From Oscillospiraceae bacterium (GTDB taxonomy: Bacteria; Bacillota; Clostridia; Saccharofermentanales; Saccharofermentanaceae): a stretch of 64,000 bases of DNA. The notes under the pieces are model-generated. The model was not told where the DNA came from, ran no database searches, and worked only from the letters and a program-made list of their open reading frames with translations. Within the stretch, counting starts at the first letter, position 1, and each line of letters starts with the position of its first letter. A program made the position numbers and the translations under genes. Positions 15,633-23,778 of the stretch are shown in pieces. The stretch covers positions 1-64,000 of the forward strand of contig CACZGS010000007.1 in the NCBI GenBank assembly GCA_902780785.1, in the 5' to 3' direction.

Positions 15633-18305
15633 TCAATCCAGCTCTATCTCGATCACGCTGCCGATCTTGTCCTTGGGAAGCACGTTTGTGCCTTCGCTTA
15701 CGAGAACTCCGTCGACTGTGATCGACTTGACGGCTGAAGCGTTAGTGTCCATCGAATAAATAACATTTACAGGCTTGCCGTTGAACTCGAATTCAACTGA
15801 AGCTTTGCCGTCACCGTCGAACTGTGAGGGCAGGAGCTTAGGCTCAAATACCATGTCGCCGTATGAACCCTTGATACCGAACATTTCCGTGAGGACCGTG
15901 AGCATGAGCCAGCTTGCAGCGCCCGTGAGGTAGTGGTAAACACCGCGGCCTTTGGGATCGAAATACTCAGGAACGCCGGGATAGATCTTGCTCTTTTCGA
16001 AGTCTGTGGCGTGGCGGTAGAGAGTACCGATGACCTTCCATCCTTCTTCCTTAAAGCCCCTGGAATAGAGGGCGTTGCCGAACATGACGGTCATGTGTGA
16101 GAAGACCGCGCCGTTTTCCTTCTGGCCGTAGGAGAAGCCGAACATACGGCCCATGTCGGTCTTGATCTCGTGGAAATCAGTATTGAGTTTATAGCCGCCG
16201 ATCGAAGGATCGTAGATGTACTTGTCGGCGGACTTAACGATCTCGGGGATCTGCTCATCCGTGGCAACGCCGGACATGATGGTGAATACTTCGCCCGTGA
16301 GCATCATGGCGGGTTGCCCAAGCTTGTCGCCGTTCTTCTCAAGTGCGTTTCCACTGTTGTCGTAGTAGCCGTTATATCTGGAATAACCTTCGCTGTCGGT
16401 GAACCATTCTGTCTCTCTGATGTGGGAAATTATCCAGTCAGCCTTCTTATCAAGGTCATCTGCGAGGAGGTCGATGTCAAAGGCCTTTTTCGCGCCCTTA
16501 AAACCTGTTTTAACATTGTTACAATAGCTCAGCAGTACGCTCTGGAGCTTATCTGCATCATAGACGCCAAGGAGGCCCTCAAGCTCTTCTGAGGCCTCGA
16601 CAGAGCTCTTTCCAAATACCTTTTTGTACTCTCTTAAGATGTTCGCGAGTTTTTTATAGTTGCCTGCATAGGCAGCCGTGAATGCCACACTCTCACCCTT
16701 ATCCTTGCCCATGTCGAGAGCGTCGTTCCAGTCAGCTCCTCTGAGCTTCATGTGGCCGTGCTCGCCAACATCGAAGAAAGAAGCAAAGTTCTGAAGGAGG
16801 AGGTGCTCCATTACCGTTCCTTCGCAGCGTATGCCGGAAAGATCGGTGTCTTTATCGAGAAGTTCTTCGCCTCTCAATACCTGGCGGTCGATGAAGTAGG
16901 AAGCCGTCTCGTCTAAGATCTTAAGATCGCCTGTCTGTTTTATATAGAGATCCATGGTCATGAAAGGCCACATTGCGTGGTCCATCCAGACTCTTGTGAT
17001 TCCGTTTCTGTCAGCGATGAACTCGCCGCTCTTGCTTCCGATGATGGTGGCGTTTGTGCCGTCGCACCTCACGCCGCCGAAGTTATCGACGAGCATGCCT
17101 CTTACGTCCGACGGATCCATGATGATCAGCGCCAAACAGTCCTGCCAGAGGTCTCTCCAGCCTCTGCCGCCCTTACCGTAGTCGTGGTGGGGGAGGAACG
17201 AACAGCCGTAGATCCTTCTGAGCATCGGCTGGACGCCTACCCAGTACATCCAGTTGTCGAAGGCCTCGTCACCGGTATGGAACCTGACGTTATTCCTGTC
17301 GACCCAGTAGTTCATGTTTTTCGCGAACTCGGTATCGAAAACTTCAGGATTCAGGTATTTAACAGCCATTGCCTGAAGGGCATCAGATACTGCGAGGATC
17401 TCTTCCTCTGTATCGGAGGGCTTATCTATGTCGTCTATTGCGAGCGCGAAAAAGTAATCCTCAGATTCTCCGGGCGCCAGAGTCTTATTGAAGAACATGG
17501 CTGCGCCCATGGCTTCAAAACCGTCAACTCTGTCACCGGGATGGTATGCATCAGTATGGGGCACAGGGAATCTCGGGTTATCAAATGCTCCGCCCTCGCC
17601 GATGTAATCTTCAGCAACAGGGCAGAAGACAGCAGGCTTTTTGCAGTTTCCTTCGGCTGCAAAGAAGCCGTAGACGACCTTGTTCCTTCTGTGTCCGCGC
17701 TCGTCGAACGTGAGTGTCGGGTTGTTGGTTACGCCGTAATCCGTTACCGTCATGCGGTTGAGCATGGACGTAACGTTCCTGTGGTCTCTGATGTTATCTG
17801 CTGAACGTCCGTAGATAGGCGTTGCTGCAGTAGGCGTGAAGGTGACAGGCGATGTGCCGTTGTTGATAACTCTTACACGGGTAAGCTCGATCCTGTCGGA
17901 AGTATTAACGGGTACAAAAGTCGTGATCTCAGTCTCGATGTCCGTACCTGAGATCTTACGCTTTACCTGCTGCCATAAAAGGCCGCCGTAAAGGGTGACT
18001 TCGTCCTTACCGGGAGTAAACTTTTTCGCGTGCGCGGAAGCGGAAGCACCCGTAGCGGATATGAGAGTGCCGTCCTCCAAATAGAGCCAGAAATTTCTGG
18101 TCGAACGGTTATTGTGGAGATTATCGGAGGATACCGGTTCCAAAATGAAAGTGTTCTGGGACGTCTTAAGGTCGCCGCCAAGCTCTGGCGTGACGCATCC
18201 CATCATGCCGCTGGTTGCACCCACCGGGAAATACAGGTAGCTGTATAGATCAGGATCTTTCAGTGTGAATGTGCCGTTCTCATCAAAGAATTTATAACCT
18301 TCCAT
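15633..18305 (-). CDS. GH94-type glycoside phosphorylase (cellobiose phosphorylase-like)
   Basis: 890 residues, the usual size for the smaller GH94 phosphorylases. Features include an N-terminal beta-sandwich (about 1-290), a helical linker, and an (alpha/alpha)6 barrel with YGKGGRGWRDLWQDCLALI and GADWNDALDMGK (A524-D528), the acidic motif region holding the family's general acid. The C-terminal part has PKLLPSQFDGDGKASVEFEF. It should cleave a beta-linked disaccharide with phosphate, giving glucose-1-phosphate or a similar sugar phosphate in the cytoplasm. Lack of a signal peptide fits. The bond specificity (cellobiose, laminaribiose or other) cannot be read from sequence. It stands alone, without an adjacent sugar transporter. 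Confidence 0.85.
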   Translation of the reverse strand: MEGYKFFDENGTFTLKDPDLYSYLYFPVGATSGMMGCVTPELGGDLKTSQNTFILEPVSSDNLHNNRSTRNFWLYLEDGTLISATGASASAHAKKFTPGKDEVTLYGGLLWQQVKRKISGTDIETEITTFVPVNTSDRIELTRVRVINNGTSPVTFTPTAATPIYGRSADNIRDHRNVTSMLNRMTVTDYGVTNNPTLTFDERGHRRNKVVYGFFAAEGNCKKPAVFCPVAEDYIGEGGAFDNPRFPVPHTDAYHPGDRVDGFEAMGAAMFFNKTLAPGESEDYFFALAIDDIDKPSDTEEEILAVSDALQAMAVKYLNPEVFDTEFAKNMNYWVDRNNVRFHTGDEAFDNWMYWVGVQPMLRRIYGCSFLPHHDYGKGGRGWRDLWQDCLALIIMDPSDVRGMLVDNFGGVRCDGTNATIIGSKSGEFIADRNGITRVWMDHAMWPFMTMDLYIKQTGDLKILDETASYFIDRQVLRGEELLDKDTDLSGIRCEGTVMEHLLLQNFASFFDVGEHGHMKLRGADWNDALDMGKDKGESVAFTAAYAGNYKKLANILREYKKVFGKSSVEASEELEGLLGVYDADKLQSVLLSYCNNVKTGFKGAKKAFDIDLLADDLDKKADWIISHIRETEWFTDSEGYSRYNGYYDNSGNALEKNGDKLGQPAMMLTGEVFTIMSGVATDEQIPEIVKSADKYIYDPSIGGYKLNTDFHEIKTDMGRMFGFSYGQKENGAVFSHMTVMFGNALYSRGFKEEGWKVIGTLYRHATDFEKSKIYPGVPEYFDPKGRGVYHYLTGAASWLMLTVLTEMFGIKGSYGDMVFEPKLLPSQFDGDGKASVEFEFNGKPVNVIYSMDTNASAVKSITVDGVLVSEGTNVLPKDKIGSVIEIELD

Positions 18306-18649
18306 AGGTATAGTCTCCTTAATTTAATTAGCCACCTTCTGACAGTATAAATGATTTCACTCACTTTTTCCTTACGCATTTCAGGTTCGATTCAGGTTGG
18401 GGGTAAATAATGTAGTCAGCCAAGCAATAATGCTTTTCATACAGTCTTCATAACAGCCCCCCAATGAAAAAGTCCGGATAGTGGCCGGGCTTTTTTATTT
18501 GAAAAGCCTCCATTTATGCTTTAAGTATATTTTTCGCATGTGTTTTTGGTGCGAATCGATAAAAAGCAATCGTCGGTCCTGTACCTTATAATTATATTTG
18601 TCCGCGAATTGGGCGCGGACCAAAATCTTTCTCAAGGAGAAACTGGAAT
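18306..18649. other. Intergenic region between GH94 and alanine dehydrogenase genes
   Basis: 344 bases with no gene. It contains an 11-bp-spaced direct repeat TTCAGGTT (18380-18387 and 18391-18398), an isolated terminator-like hairpin (18466-18497), a TATAAT at 18587-18592 that fits as the ald -10, and a short hairpin GTCCGCG/CGCGGAC at about 18600-18620 in the ald leader. Confidence 0.5.
18466..18497 (+). terminator. Isolated terminator hairpin
   Basis: AAGTCCGG pairs with CCGGGCTT (one G-T pair), 7-base loop, then TTTTTTATTT. No plus-strand gene lies just upstream, so it either ends a short non-coding transcript, acts as an attenuator for ald, or shields ald from readthrough. Confidence 0.6.
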
Positions 18650-19762
18650 ATGAAGATCGGATGCGTAAAAGAGATCAAGAACAATGAGTTCCGTGTAGGC
18701 CTCACGCCTGACAACGTCAAAGCCTATGTTGCCGCCGGCCACCATGTTTACATGGAAAAGGGTGCGGGCGTCGGCTCCGGATTTACTGACAACGAGTACA
18801 TCGATGCCGGTGCATCATTAATCGACAACGCCGCAGACATCTGGGCTCTCGTCGACATGATGGTCAAGGTAAAAGAACCCCTGCCGGAAGAATATCCGCT
18901 CTTCAGAGAGGGCCTCATCCTTTATACATATCTGCACCTCGCAGCAGACAGAGAGCAGACAGACGCTCTCCTCGCAGGCAAGGTAAAGGCAGTTGCTTAT
19001 GAGACTATCCAGGAAGCTGACGGTTCACTTCCCTGCCTCGCTCCTATGTCCCAGATCGCAGGCCGTCTTTCCATTCAGGAAGGCGCTAAATATCTCGAGA
19101 AGAAGTTCGGCGGCGAGGGAATCCTTCTCGCAGGCGTTCCCGGTACTCCTAAGGCTAATGTAGTTATCCTTGGCGGCGGTACAGTCGGCATGAACGCATG
19201 CAAGATCGCTGTAGGTATGGGCGCCAACGTTACGATCCTTGACGTTAACCTCAAGAGACTGGAAGAGCTCGACAACAGATTCGGCTCACACATCCAGACA
19301 CTCGTTTCGAACGATTCCAATGTCGAGAGAGCAGTTAAGGATGCTGACCTTGTAATCGGTTCAGTACTTATTCCGGGCGGCTCCACACCTAAGCTCTTCA
19401 AGCGCAAGTATCTGCCCGAGATGAAGAACGGTGCGGTATTCGTAGACGTTGCCATCGACCAGGGCGGCTGCGGTGAATCTTCAAGAGTTACAACACACGA
19501 TGATCCGATCTTCGTTGAAGACGGTGTCGTTCATTACTGCGTAGGCAACATGCCGGGTTCCGTTCCGAGAACGTCCACGATCGCTCTCACGAACGCTACT
19601 CTCCGTTATGGTCTCCAGATCGCAGCTTCCGGCCTCGAAGAGGCTGTTAAGGCTAACAAGGCGATCGCATTAGGCGTTAACTGCTACGACGGTAAGATCG
19701 TAAACAAGAACGTTTCCAAGGCATTGGATATCGAGTACGTTGATATCGCAGAGCTCATCTGA
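18650..19762 (+). CDS. ald: Alanine dehydrogenase
   Basis: 370 residues, full length for the family. It catalyses NAD-dependent oxidative deamination of L-alanine to pyruvate and ammonia, and the reverse amination. Visible features: MKIGCVKEIKNNEFRVGLTP with the substrate-binding R15, MVKVKEPLPEEY with the conserved Lys, YTYLHLAAD with the catalytic His, the Rossmann motif VILGGGTVGMNA (about 170-181) and DVAIDQGGCGESS with the catalytic Asp. RBS AAGGAG. Monocistronic, closed by a terminator at 19794. In anaerobes it can link alanine formation to redox balance and nitrogen assimilation. Confidence 0.97.
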   Translation: MKIGCVKEIKNNEFRVGLTPDNVKAYVAAGHHVYMEKGAGVGSGFTDNEYIDAGASLIDNAADIWALVDMMVKVKEPLPEEYPLFREGLILYTYLHLAADREQTDALLAGKVKAVAYETIQEADGSLPCLAPMSQIAGRLSIQEGAKYLEKKFGGEGILLAGVPGTPKANVVILGGGTVGMNACKIAVGMGANVTILDVNLKRLEELDNRFGSHIQTLVSNDSNVERAVKDADLVIGSVLIPGGSTPKLFKRKYLPEMKNGAVFVDVAIDQGGCGESSRVTTHDDPIFVEDGVVHYCVGNMPGSVPRTSTIALTNATLRYGLQIAASGLEEAVKANKAIALGVNCYDGKIVNKNVSKALDIEYVDIAELI

Positions 19763-19793
19763 GAAGGGCACACGTTATAACTTATGCAGGAAG

Positions 19794-19822
19794 GCGGCAG
19801 GCTTAACGGTCTGCCGCTTTTG
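19794..19822 (+). terminator. Rho-independent terminator
   Basis: GCGGCAG pairs with CTGCCGC across a 10-base loop, followed by TTTTG. It ends the alanine dehydrogenase transcript. Confidence 0.85.
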
Positions 19823-19874
19823 TATTTTCAGACAGCCAAAAGTCAAAATGAATTTATTTTTCGAAAGAGGGTAG

Positions 19875-19886
19875 TATAATCGGAAT
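19875..19886 (+). promoter_or_regulatory. -10 box of a probably leaderless mRNA (GGDEF gene)
   Basis: TATAAT (19875-19880) is followed by CGGAAT and then the ATG at 19887. The nearest purine-rich stretch (AGAGGG) lies upstream of the -10 box and cannot be in the transcript. No good -35 is seen. Confidence 0.55.
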
Positions 19887-21041
19887 ATGACACCCGCAAT
19901 TAACATTTATGCAGTAACAGTAGCCGACTTTATCGGTATTGCTATCCTTTTGGTCATCCTGGTATCAAGGGGCTGGAATCTGCCCGGCCGTAAAGAGGAG
20001 AGCAATATCCTGGTGCGCATGCTGATAATGTCCGTGATAAACTGCATCGTCGACCATCTCGTCGCATATTATGACGGTAAGACCGGAGCGGGTTTCGGGT
20101 TCTACCGTACGATGCTCATGATAGGTAACACGTACCTGTATCTCTACAATACTTTTGTAGGCATCTTCCTCGTTCACATGATCGTAAAGCACATCGAAAG
20201 GAAGACTGTACACCGCAAGTTCATCGTGTTCTGGATCGTCTGCATCATTCAGGTCGTACTTCTCATAACCAACCTCTTCACGCCGATCGTATTCAAGCTT
20301 GATGCTTACAATGAATACACCAGAGGCGACCTCTTCTTGTTCTTCATTGTTGCAGGCGCAATCCTTAATATCTATGGAATCGTTTATTATATTGTCTCGA
20401 AAATCAGGAATCCGGGCCTCCGTTATTTCCCTGTTATCGAGTTCCTTATGCCGATCATTCTCGGCATGATCGGCCAGACTTTTATGTATGGTATCTCGCT
20501 CCTGCCGGCATGCTTCGCTGTCTCTCTGGCGGGCATAGTCATAGCGTTCCAGAACGAGTGCATCTACATCGACAAGCTCACCGGTGTTTACAACAGATTC
20601 GAATTGGACAGGGAACTCAAGAGGCTCCAGAAGAGACACAAGGAAAAGATCGTTGCGTATATGCTCGACCTTAACGGATTCAAAAAGATAAACGATGAGT
20701 ATTCGCACGAGGAAGGTGACCAGGCGCTTATCGCTTTTGCCAATATCCTTAATGATGTCTTCGGCTCAGTCGGAACCGTAATAAGATTTGCCGGTGACGA
20801 ATTCGTCGTGCTGATGCATAAAGCCAAGGAGTCGGATATTGAGATCTATAAAAAGAAGACTGCCGATGCAGTCGATAAATATAACGAGTCATCCGGCAAG
20901 CCTTATAAGCTTTCTGCCGCAGTAGGCGGAAAGGTTTTCGACTTCAGCAAGGAAGATACACAGGATCTGGTTGTCGTCATCGATACGCTCATGTACAAGG
21001 ACAAGGACGACTACTACAAGGATCACAAGAGAGAACGATAA
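19887..21041 (+). CDS. Membrane-bound diguanylate cyclase (GGDEF)
   Basis: 384 residues. Seven or so membrane spans occupy residues 1-210 (a sensor-type membrane region), followed by a C-terminal GGDEF domain: DKLTGVYNRFELDRELKR, YMLDLNGFKKINDEYSHEEG and RFAGDEFVVLM. The active-site motif is AGDEF, a variant that usually keeps c-di-GMP synthase activity. The RxxD inhibitory site five residues before the motif is absent, so product inhibition may be lacking. The start looks leaderless. Signal and partner unknown. Confidence 0.9.
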   Translation: MTPAINIYAVTVADFIGIAILLVILVSRGWNLPGRKEESNILVRMLIMSVINCIVDHLVAYYDGKTGAGFGFYRTMLMIGNTYLYLYNTFVGIFLVHMIVKHIERKTVHRKFIVFWIVCIIQVVLLITNLFTPIVFKLDAYNEYTRGDLFLFFIVAGAILNIYGIVYYIVSKIRNPGLRYFPVIEFLMPIILGMIGQTFMYGISLLPACFAVSLAGIVIAFQNECIYIDKLTGVYNRFELDRELKRLQKRHKEKIVAYMLDLNGFKKINDEYSHEEGDQALIAFANILNDVFGSVGTVIRFAGDEFVVLMHKAKESDIEIYKKKTADAVDKYNESSGKPYKLSAAVGGKVFDFSKEDTQDLVVVIDTLMYKDKDDYYKDHKRER

Positions 21042-21127
21042 ATCTCTCGTATTTTTCAGGCACAATTGGTACAATTTGCTCTAAAGGGGTTTAGGGCCTT
21101 ATTAATTAATTTTTGGGAGGGAGATCT

Positions 21128-21667
21128 ATGTTAGAAGTATTTGCGATCATCGGACTTTGCAAGGTGAACAAGAGGAATGCCATCGCTAACGGAAGAAGAC
21201 CGGGCGGATATATCGCGCTTACGATCGTCTTATGGATAGTCATGGAGTTTATCGGTGCTATCGTCGGAACCGTTGTAGCCGCCGTTTCAAGAGGCGGAGA
21301 TATGTCAGATGAAAGCGGCATTAAACTTGTAGGTATATTGTTTGCATATGGTTTTGCGGGAATCGGAGCGCTTATCTCTTTCCTTTGCGCGAAATTCGCA
21401 CCTAAGGGCAATTACGTTGATCCGAGCTTACAGGCCACCCCTCAGTATGGCCAGTCGCCGATATACGGTAACAGCAGCACACCTGCATACATGGCGTCTA
21501 ATCAGCCTGCCCAGCCTCAGGAATTCGTTCATGTCGAGAATCCTTATCAGCCGGCACCCGTTCAGCAGAGTGTTCAGTACTGTGAATTCTGCGGACAGAC
21601 ACTTAAGCCGGGCTCAAAGTTCTGCTCTTCTTGCGGCACAAAAGTGGACATTCCGGTGGGAGAATAA
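21128..21667 (+). CDS. Membrane protein with C-terminal zinc ribbon
   Basis: 179 residues from the ATG at 21128, which has GGGAGGGAG just upstream; an earlier in-frame start at 21113 lies before the RBS. Two membrane spans (about 30-55 and 70-95), a Pro/Gln/Tyr-rich linker (about 98-150), and a zinc ribbon CEFCGQTLKPGSKFCSSCG near the C-terminus. Unknown function. It is one of five zinc-ribbon membrane proteins in the window. TACAAT about 50 bases upstream is a possible -10. Confidence 0.7.
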   Translation: MLEVFAIIGLCKVNKRNAIANGRRPGGYIALTIVLWIVMEFIGAIVGTVVAAVSRGGDMSDESGIKLVGILFAYGFAGIGALISFLCAKFAPKGNYVDPSLQATPQYGQSPIYGNSSTPAYMASNQPAQPQEFVHVENPYQPAPVQQSVQYCEFCGQTLKPGSKFCSSCGTKVDIPVGE

Positions 21668-21696
21668 ATTGTCCTAAAACCGGTAATCAACGCACA

Positions 21697-21731
21697 AAAA
21701 AATGGCCCGACATCGTCGAGCCATTTCATTT
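21697..21731. terminator. Bidirectional terminator
   Basis: AAATGGC pairs with GCCATTT, with an inner CGA/TCG extension. A-rich on the left and T-rich on the right, so it can stop transcripts from both convergent genes. Confidence 0.8.
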
Positions 21732-21752
21732 TTAAGTTTTAATCCAACCGTA

Positions 21753-22961
21753 TTACGTGGTCTCTGTTGCTGAAGTCTCAGAAGCAGAAGTATCAGCTGC
21801 TGAAGTCTCTGCTGTTGTTGTCTCAGTGGTCTGTGTTGTGCCCTGAATGTTGTTCTCGATCTCGTAGTACTGGCTGTTCTTTCTGATGACGCTGTTGAAG
21901 AGCGTATCGATATCCTTGTATCCGATTACATAACGCTTGTTCTTGCCGGAACCCTGCTTGATAGCTGTGGAGCTGTATTCGGATCCTGTAGGATACTGAA
22001 CGTCTGTGATCTCGTAGATATTGTTGGATCCGTCAGCCTTTACGACAACGTTATTGAAAGCTACGTAGAAGTAATAATCGAACTCACCGGCAACTGTTGT
22101 TGCGTGGATGTGAAGGATCGTGTAGATGATGTTCTTCTTTGACTTGTTGGCTCCGTCCTTAACTGTAAGGAAGTATGAGCCTACATATTCAACGCTGTCG
22201 AGCTTGGAGTCTTCTGCCCAGGAAGCGATGGATGACTTGAATGTGTCCTCAGCCTGTTTCTTGAGCTCGTCGAACATTGCGGGAGTGATCTGTGAGATCG
22301 ATGTAGCATACTCATCAAGACCTTCTACGGTGTATTCCTTTGTGTCGCTTGTGAGCTTGTAGCCGTTATCGTAGCAGACCTTCTCAAGACCGCCGGAAAC
22401 GGAAGCCTTAACAGTTACGGTATCGCCGTTCTTGAGCTTCCTGCCGCGGTTGTCGCTTGTGATCTTATATGAGATGTTTGTGATAGGGGAGTTGCCGTCT
22501 TTCTCAAGTGTTGCGGTACCGTTAGGACCTACGCCGGAGAATATGACTTTAACATATGCAAAAGGATCGAAATCCTTTCTTTCCTCAAGACCTTTAACTG
22601 TTATTTCATAATCTTCGCAGATGAATGTGGCCTTTACGTTCTTCTCAAGTTTGCTCTTGATGTCGAGCTCGATCTTGATCTCATCGCCGTTGCTGAGGCC
22701 GGTTGTCTTCTCGGGCTCAACCTTGATGGAATCCTTAACGTCACTCTTATCGAACTTGACCTTTGCTTCTTCAAGGTCGTTCATAAGTCCCTTGTAGTCG
22801 ACCTCATAAGTCATGACACCTTCGCCGTCATAGCCTTCGAAATTAAAGTCTACGTAATTCGAGAGATCAAACTCTTTCTTGCCGAACTGGCATCCTGCCA
22901 TCGCGAAAAGCATTCCGGCAGCAGCAAGACAGACAACGGCCTTTAAACCAATGCGCTTCAT
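21753..22961 (-). CDS. Repeat-containing secreted lipoprotein, unknown function
   Basis: 402 residues from the ATG at 22961, chosen for GGAGG eight bases upstream. Signal peptide ends with the lipobox MLFAMAGC. Two similar beta-rich domains follow: each has a segment of the type GL(S/K)NGD(E/T)(I/V)(K/T)(I/V), then KLEKN or GLEKVC, then YEITVKGLEE or KEYTVEGLDE (about 80-125 and 150-215). A mixed domain comes next, and a Ser/Thr/Glu-rich tail (last 35 residues) of low complexity. Anchored outside the cell. No enzyme motif seen. Confidence 0.75.
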   Translation of the reverse strand: MKRIGLKAVVCLAAAGMLFAMAGCQFGKKEFDLSNYVDFNFEGYDGEGVMTYEVDYKGLMNDLEEAKVKFDKSDVKDSIKVEPEKTTGLSNGDEIKIELDIKSKLEKNVKATFICEDYEITVKGLEERKDFDPFAYVKVIFSGVGPNGTATLEKDGNSPITNISYKITSDNRGRKLKNGDTVTVKASVSGGLEKVCYDNGYKLTSDTKEYTVEGLDEYATSISQITPAMFDELKKQAEDTFKSSIASWAEDSKLDSVEYVGSYFLTVKDGANKSKKNIIYTILHIHATTVAGEFDYYFYVAFNNVVVKADGSNNIYEITDVQYPTGSEYSSTAIKQGSGKNKRYVIGYKDIDTLFNSVIRKNSQYYEIENNIQGTTQTTETTTAETSAADTSASETSATETT

Positions 22962-23106
22962 TTCAAAAACCTCCGTTCGGGACACCTGGTCCTTAAATAT
23001 TTTTGACTTGCATATAGTAGCACGAAAACAGACCCGTGTTTCTATGTCTATTAGCACAAAATTACGGCACCCTTAAGCCCTTCAACGAACAACCCTTATA
23101 AATGCA

Positions 23107-23132
23107 GTAACCCGGCACGTCTGCCGGGTTAC
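23107..23132. other. Strong RNA hairpin, 11-bp perfect stem
   Basis: GTAACCCGGCA pairs perfectly with TGCCGGGTTAC around a 4-base loop. No T run follows on either strand, so it is a poor terminator. It sits 20 bases before a 23-codon plus-strand ORF and may be part of a small structured RNA. Confidence 0.5.
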
Positions 23133-23152
23133 CTGAAAGGAAGTACAAAACT

Positions 23153-23224
23153 ATGGAAAACACTACGCACAACACAAGAAGTAGAAAGGAGGTAGGAAAG
23201 GCAACTTGTATTATGTTGTCTTAA
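23153..23224 (+). CDS. Possible 23-residue peptide
   Basis: ATG to TAA, beginning MENTTHNTRSRKEVGKA and ending with a Cys and a short hydrophobic stretch. GGAAG nine bases upstream is a usable RBS. The hairpin at 23107-23132 precedes it. No homologue recognised. It could be chance, or the coding part of a small regulatory RNA. Confidence 0.3.
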   Translation: MENTTHNTRSRKEVGKATCIMLS

Positions 23225-23288
23225 TTGTAGCACCCCGGATAAAACCTTGAGTGACATTAATGGGACTGTTCTGATGTCTTGCGGGTGT

Positions 23289-23663
23289 TCAGGCGGACTT
23301 TTTTCGAGCCAATATAAACTCAGCGATATAGCAGGGAATTATGCCGATGCAGTAGCACATGAGATCGACGTTGGAATAGCCCGTTCCGATGATGATCCTT
23401 AAGAATTCATTCGTGATGCCGAAGCGGTCGCAGAAGCCCCAGAGCTGAAGGAATTCCACGATAAAGGCAAAGACCAGGATCGCCGTCGGGATGACGAACC
23501 ATTTGCCTTTCTTGGGAACGATGGTGCGGATCAGAGTATAAAGGAGGATGACGACCAGGACGTCGCCCAGATAACTTCTCACCCAGCCGTGCGCAAACAG
23601 ACCGATCAGCACTTCGATGCCGAGGAGAAGGAGAGTTAGGATGCCGAATACCAGACGTCTCAT
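23289..23663 (-). CDS. DUF2809 small membrane protein
   Basis: 124 residues, four membrane spans. The DUF2809 hallmarks are visible: RSYLGDVLVVILLYTLIR, FAFIVEFLQLWG and the C-terminal NVDLMCYCIGI. Inner-membrane protein of unknown role. AGGCAGG precedes the start, and a TATAAT lies further upstream with normal leader spacing. Confidence 0.85.
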   Translation of the reverse strand: MRRLVFGILTLLLLGIEVLIGLFAHGWVRSYLGDVLVVILLYTLIRTIVPKKGKWFVIPTAILVFAFIVEFLQLWGFCDRFGITNEFLRIIIGTGYSNVDLMCYCIGIIPCYIAEFILARKKSA

Positions 23664-23778
23664 TTTTGTTACCTGCCTTATGAGGATAATTATACAACCG
23701 CAAGGCCTGCAAAAACTTACTGAAGTTCAATTAATGTATAATGACTTAAATAAACTTCAGGTGGTTTTGTGATCAGTT

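Larger units (their letters stand above)
22962..23288. other. Intergenic region with strong hairpin and a possible short ORF
   Basis: 327 bases between two leftward genes. It includes the promoter region of the lipoprotein gene, an 11-bp perfect hairpin at 23107-23132 and a 23-codon ORF with a plausible RBS at 23153-23224 on the plus strand. No known RNA family recognised. Confidence 0.5.

Noticed and set aside
16977..17804. 275-codon ORF opposite the GH94 gene
   Set aside because: Antisense shadow of a well-supported enzyme; no RBS and no recognisable protein pattern.
19965..20708. 247-codon ORF opposite the first GGDEF gene
   Set aside because: Antisense shadow with a charged, unnatural composition; the other strand carries a complete diguanylate cyclase.
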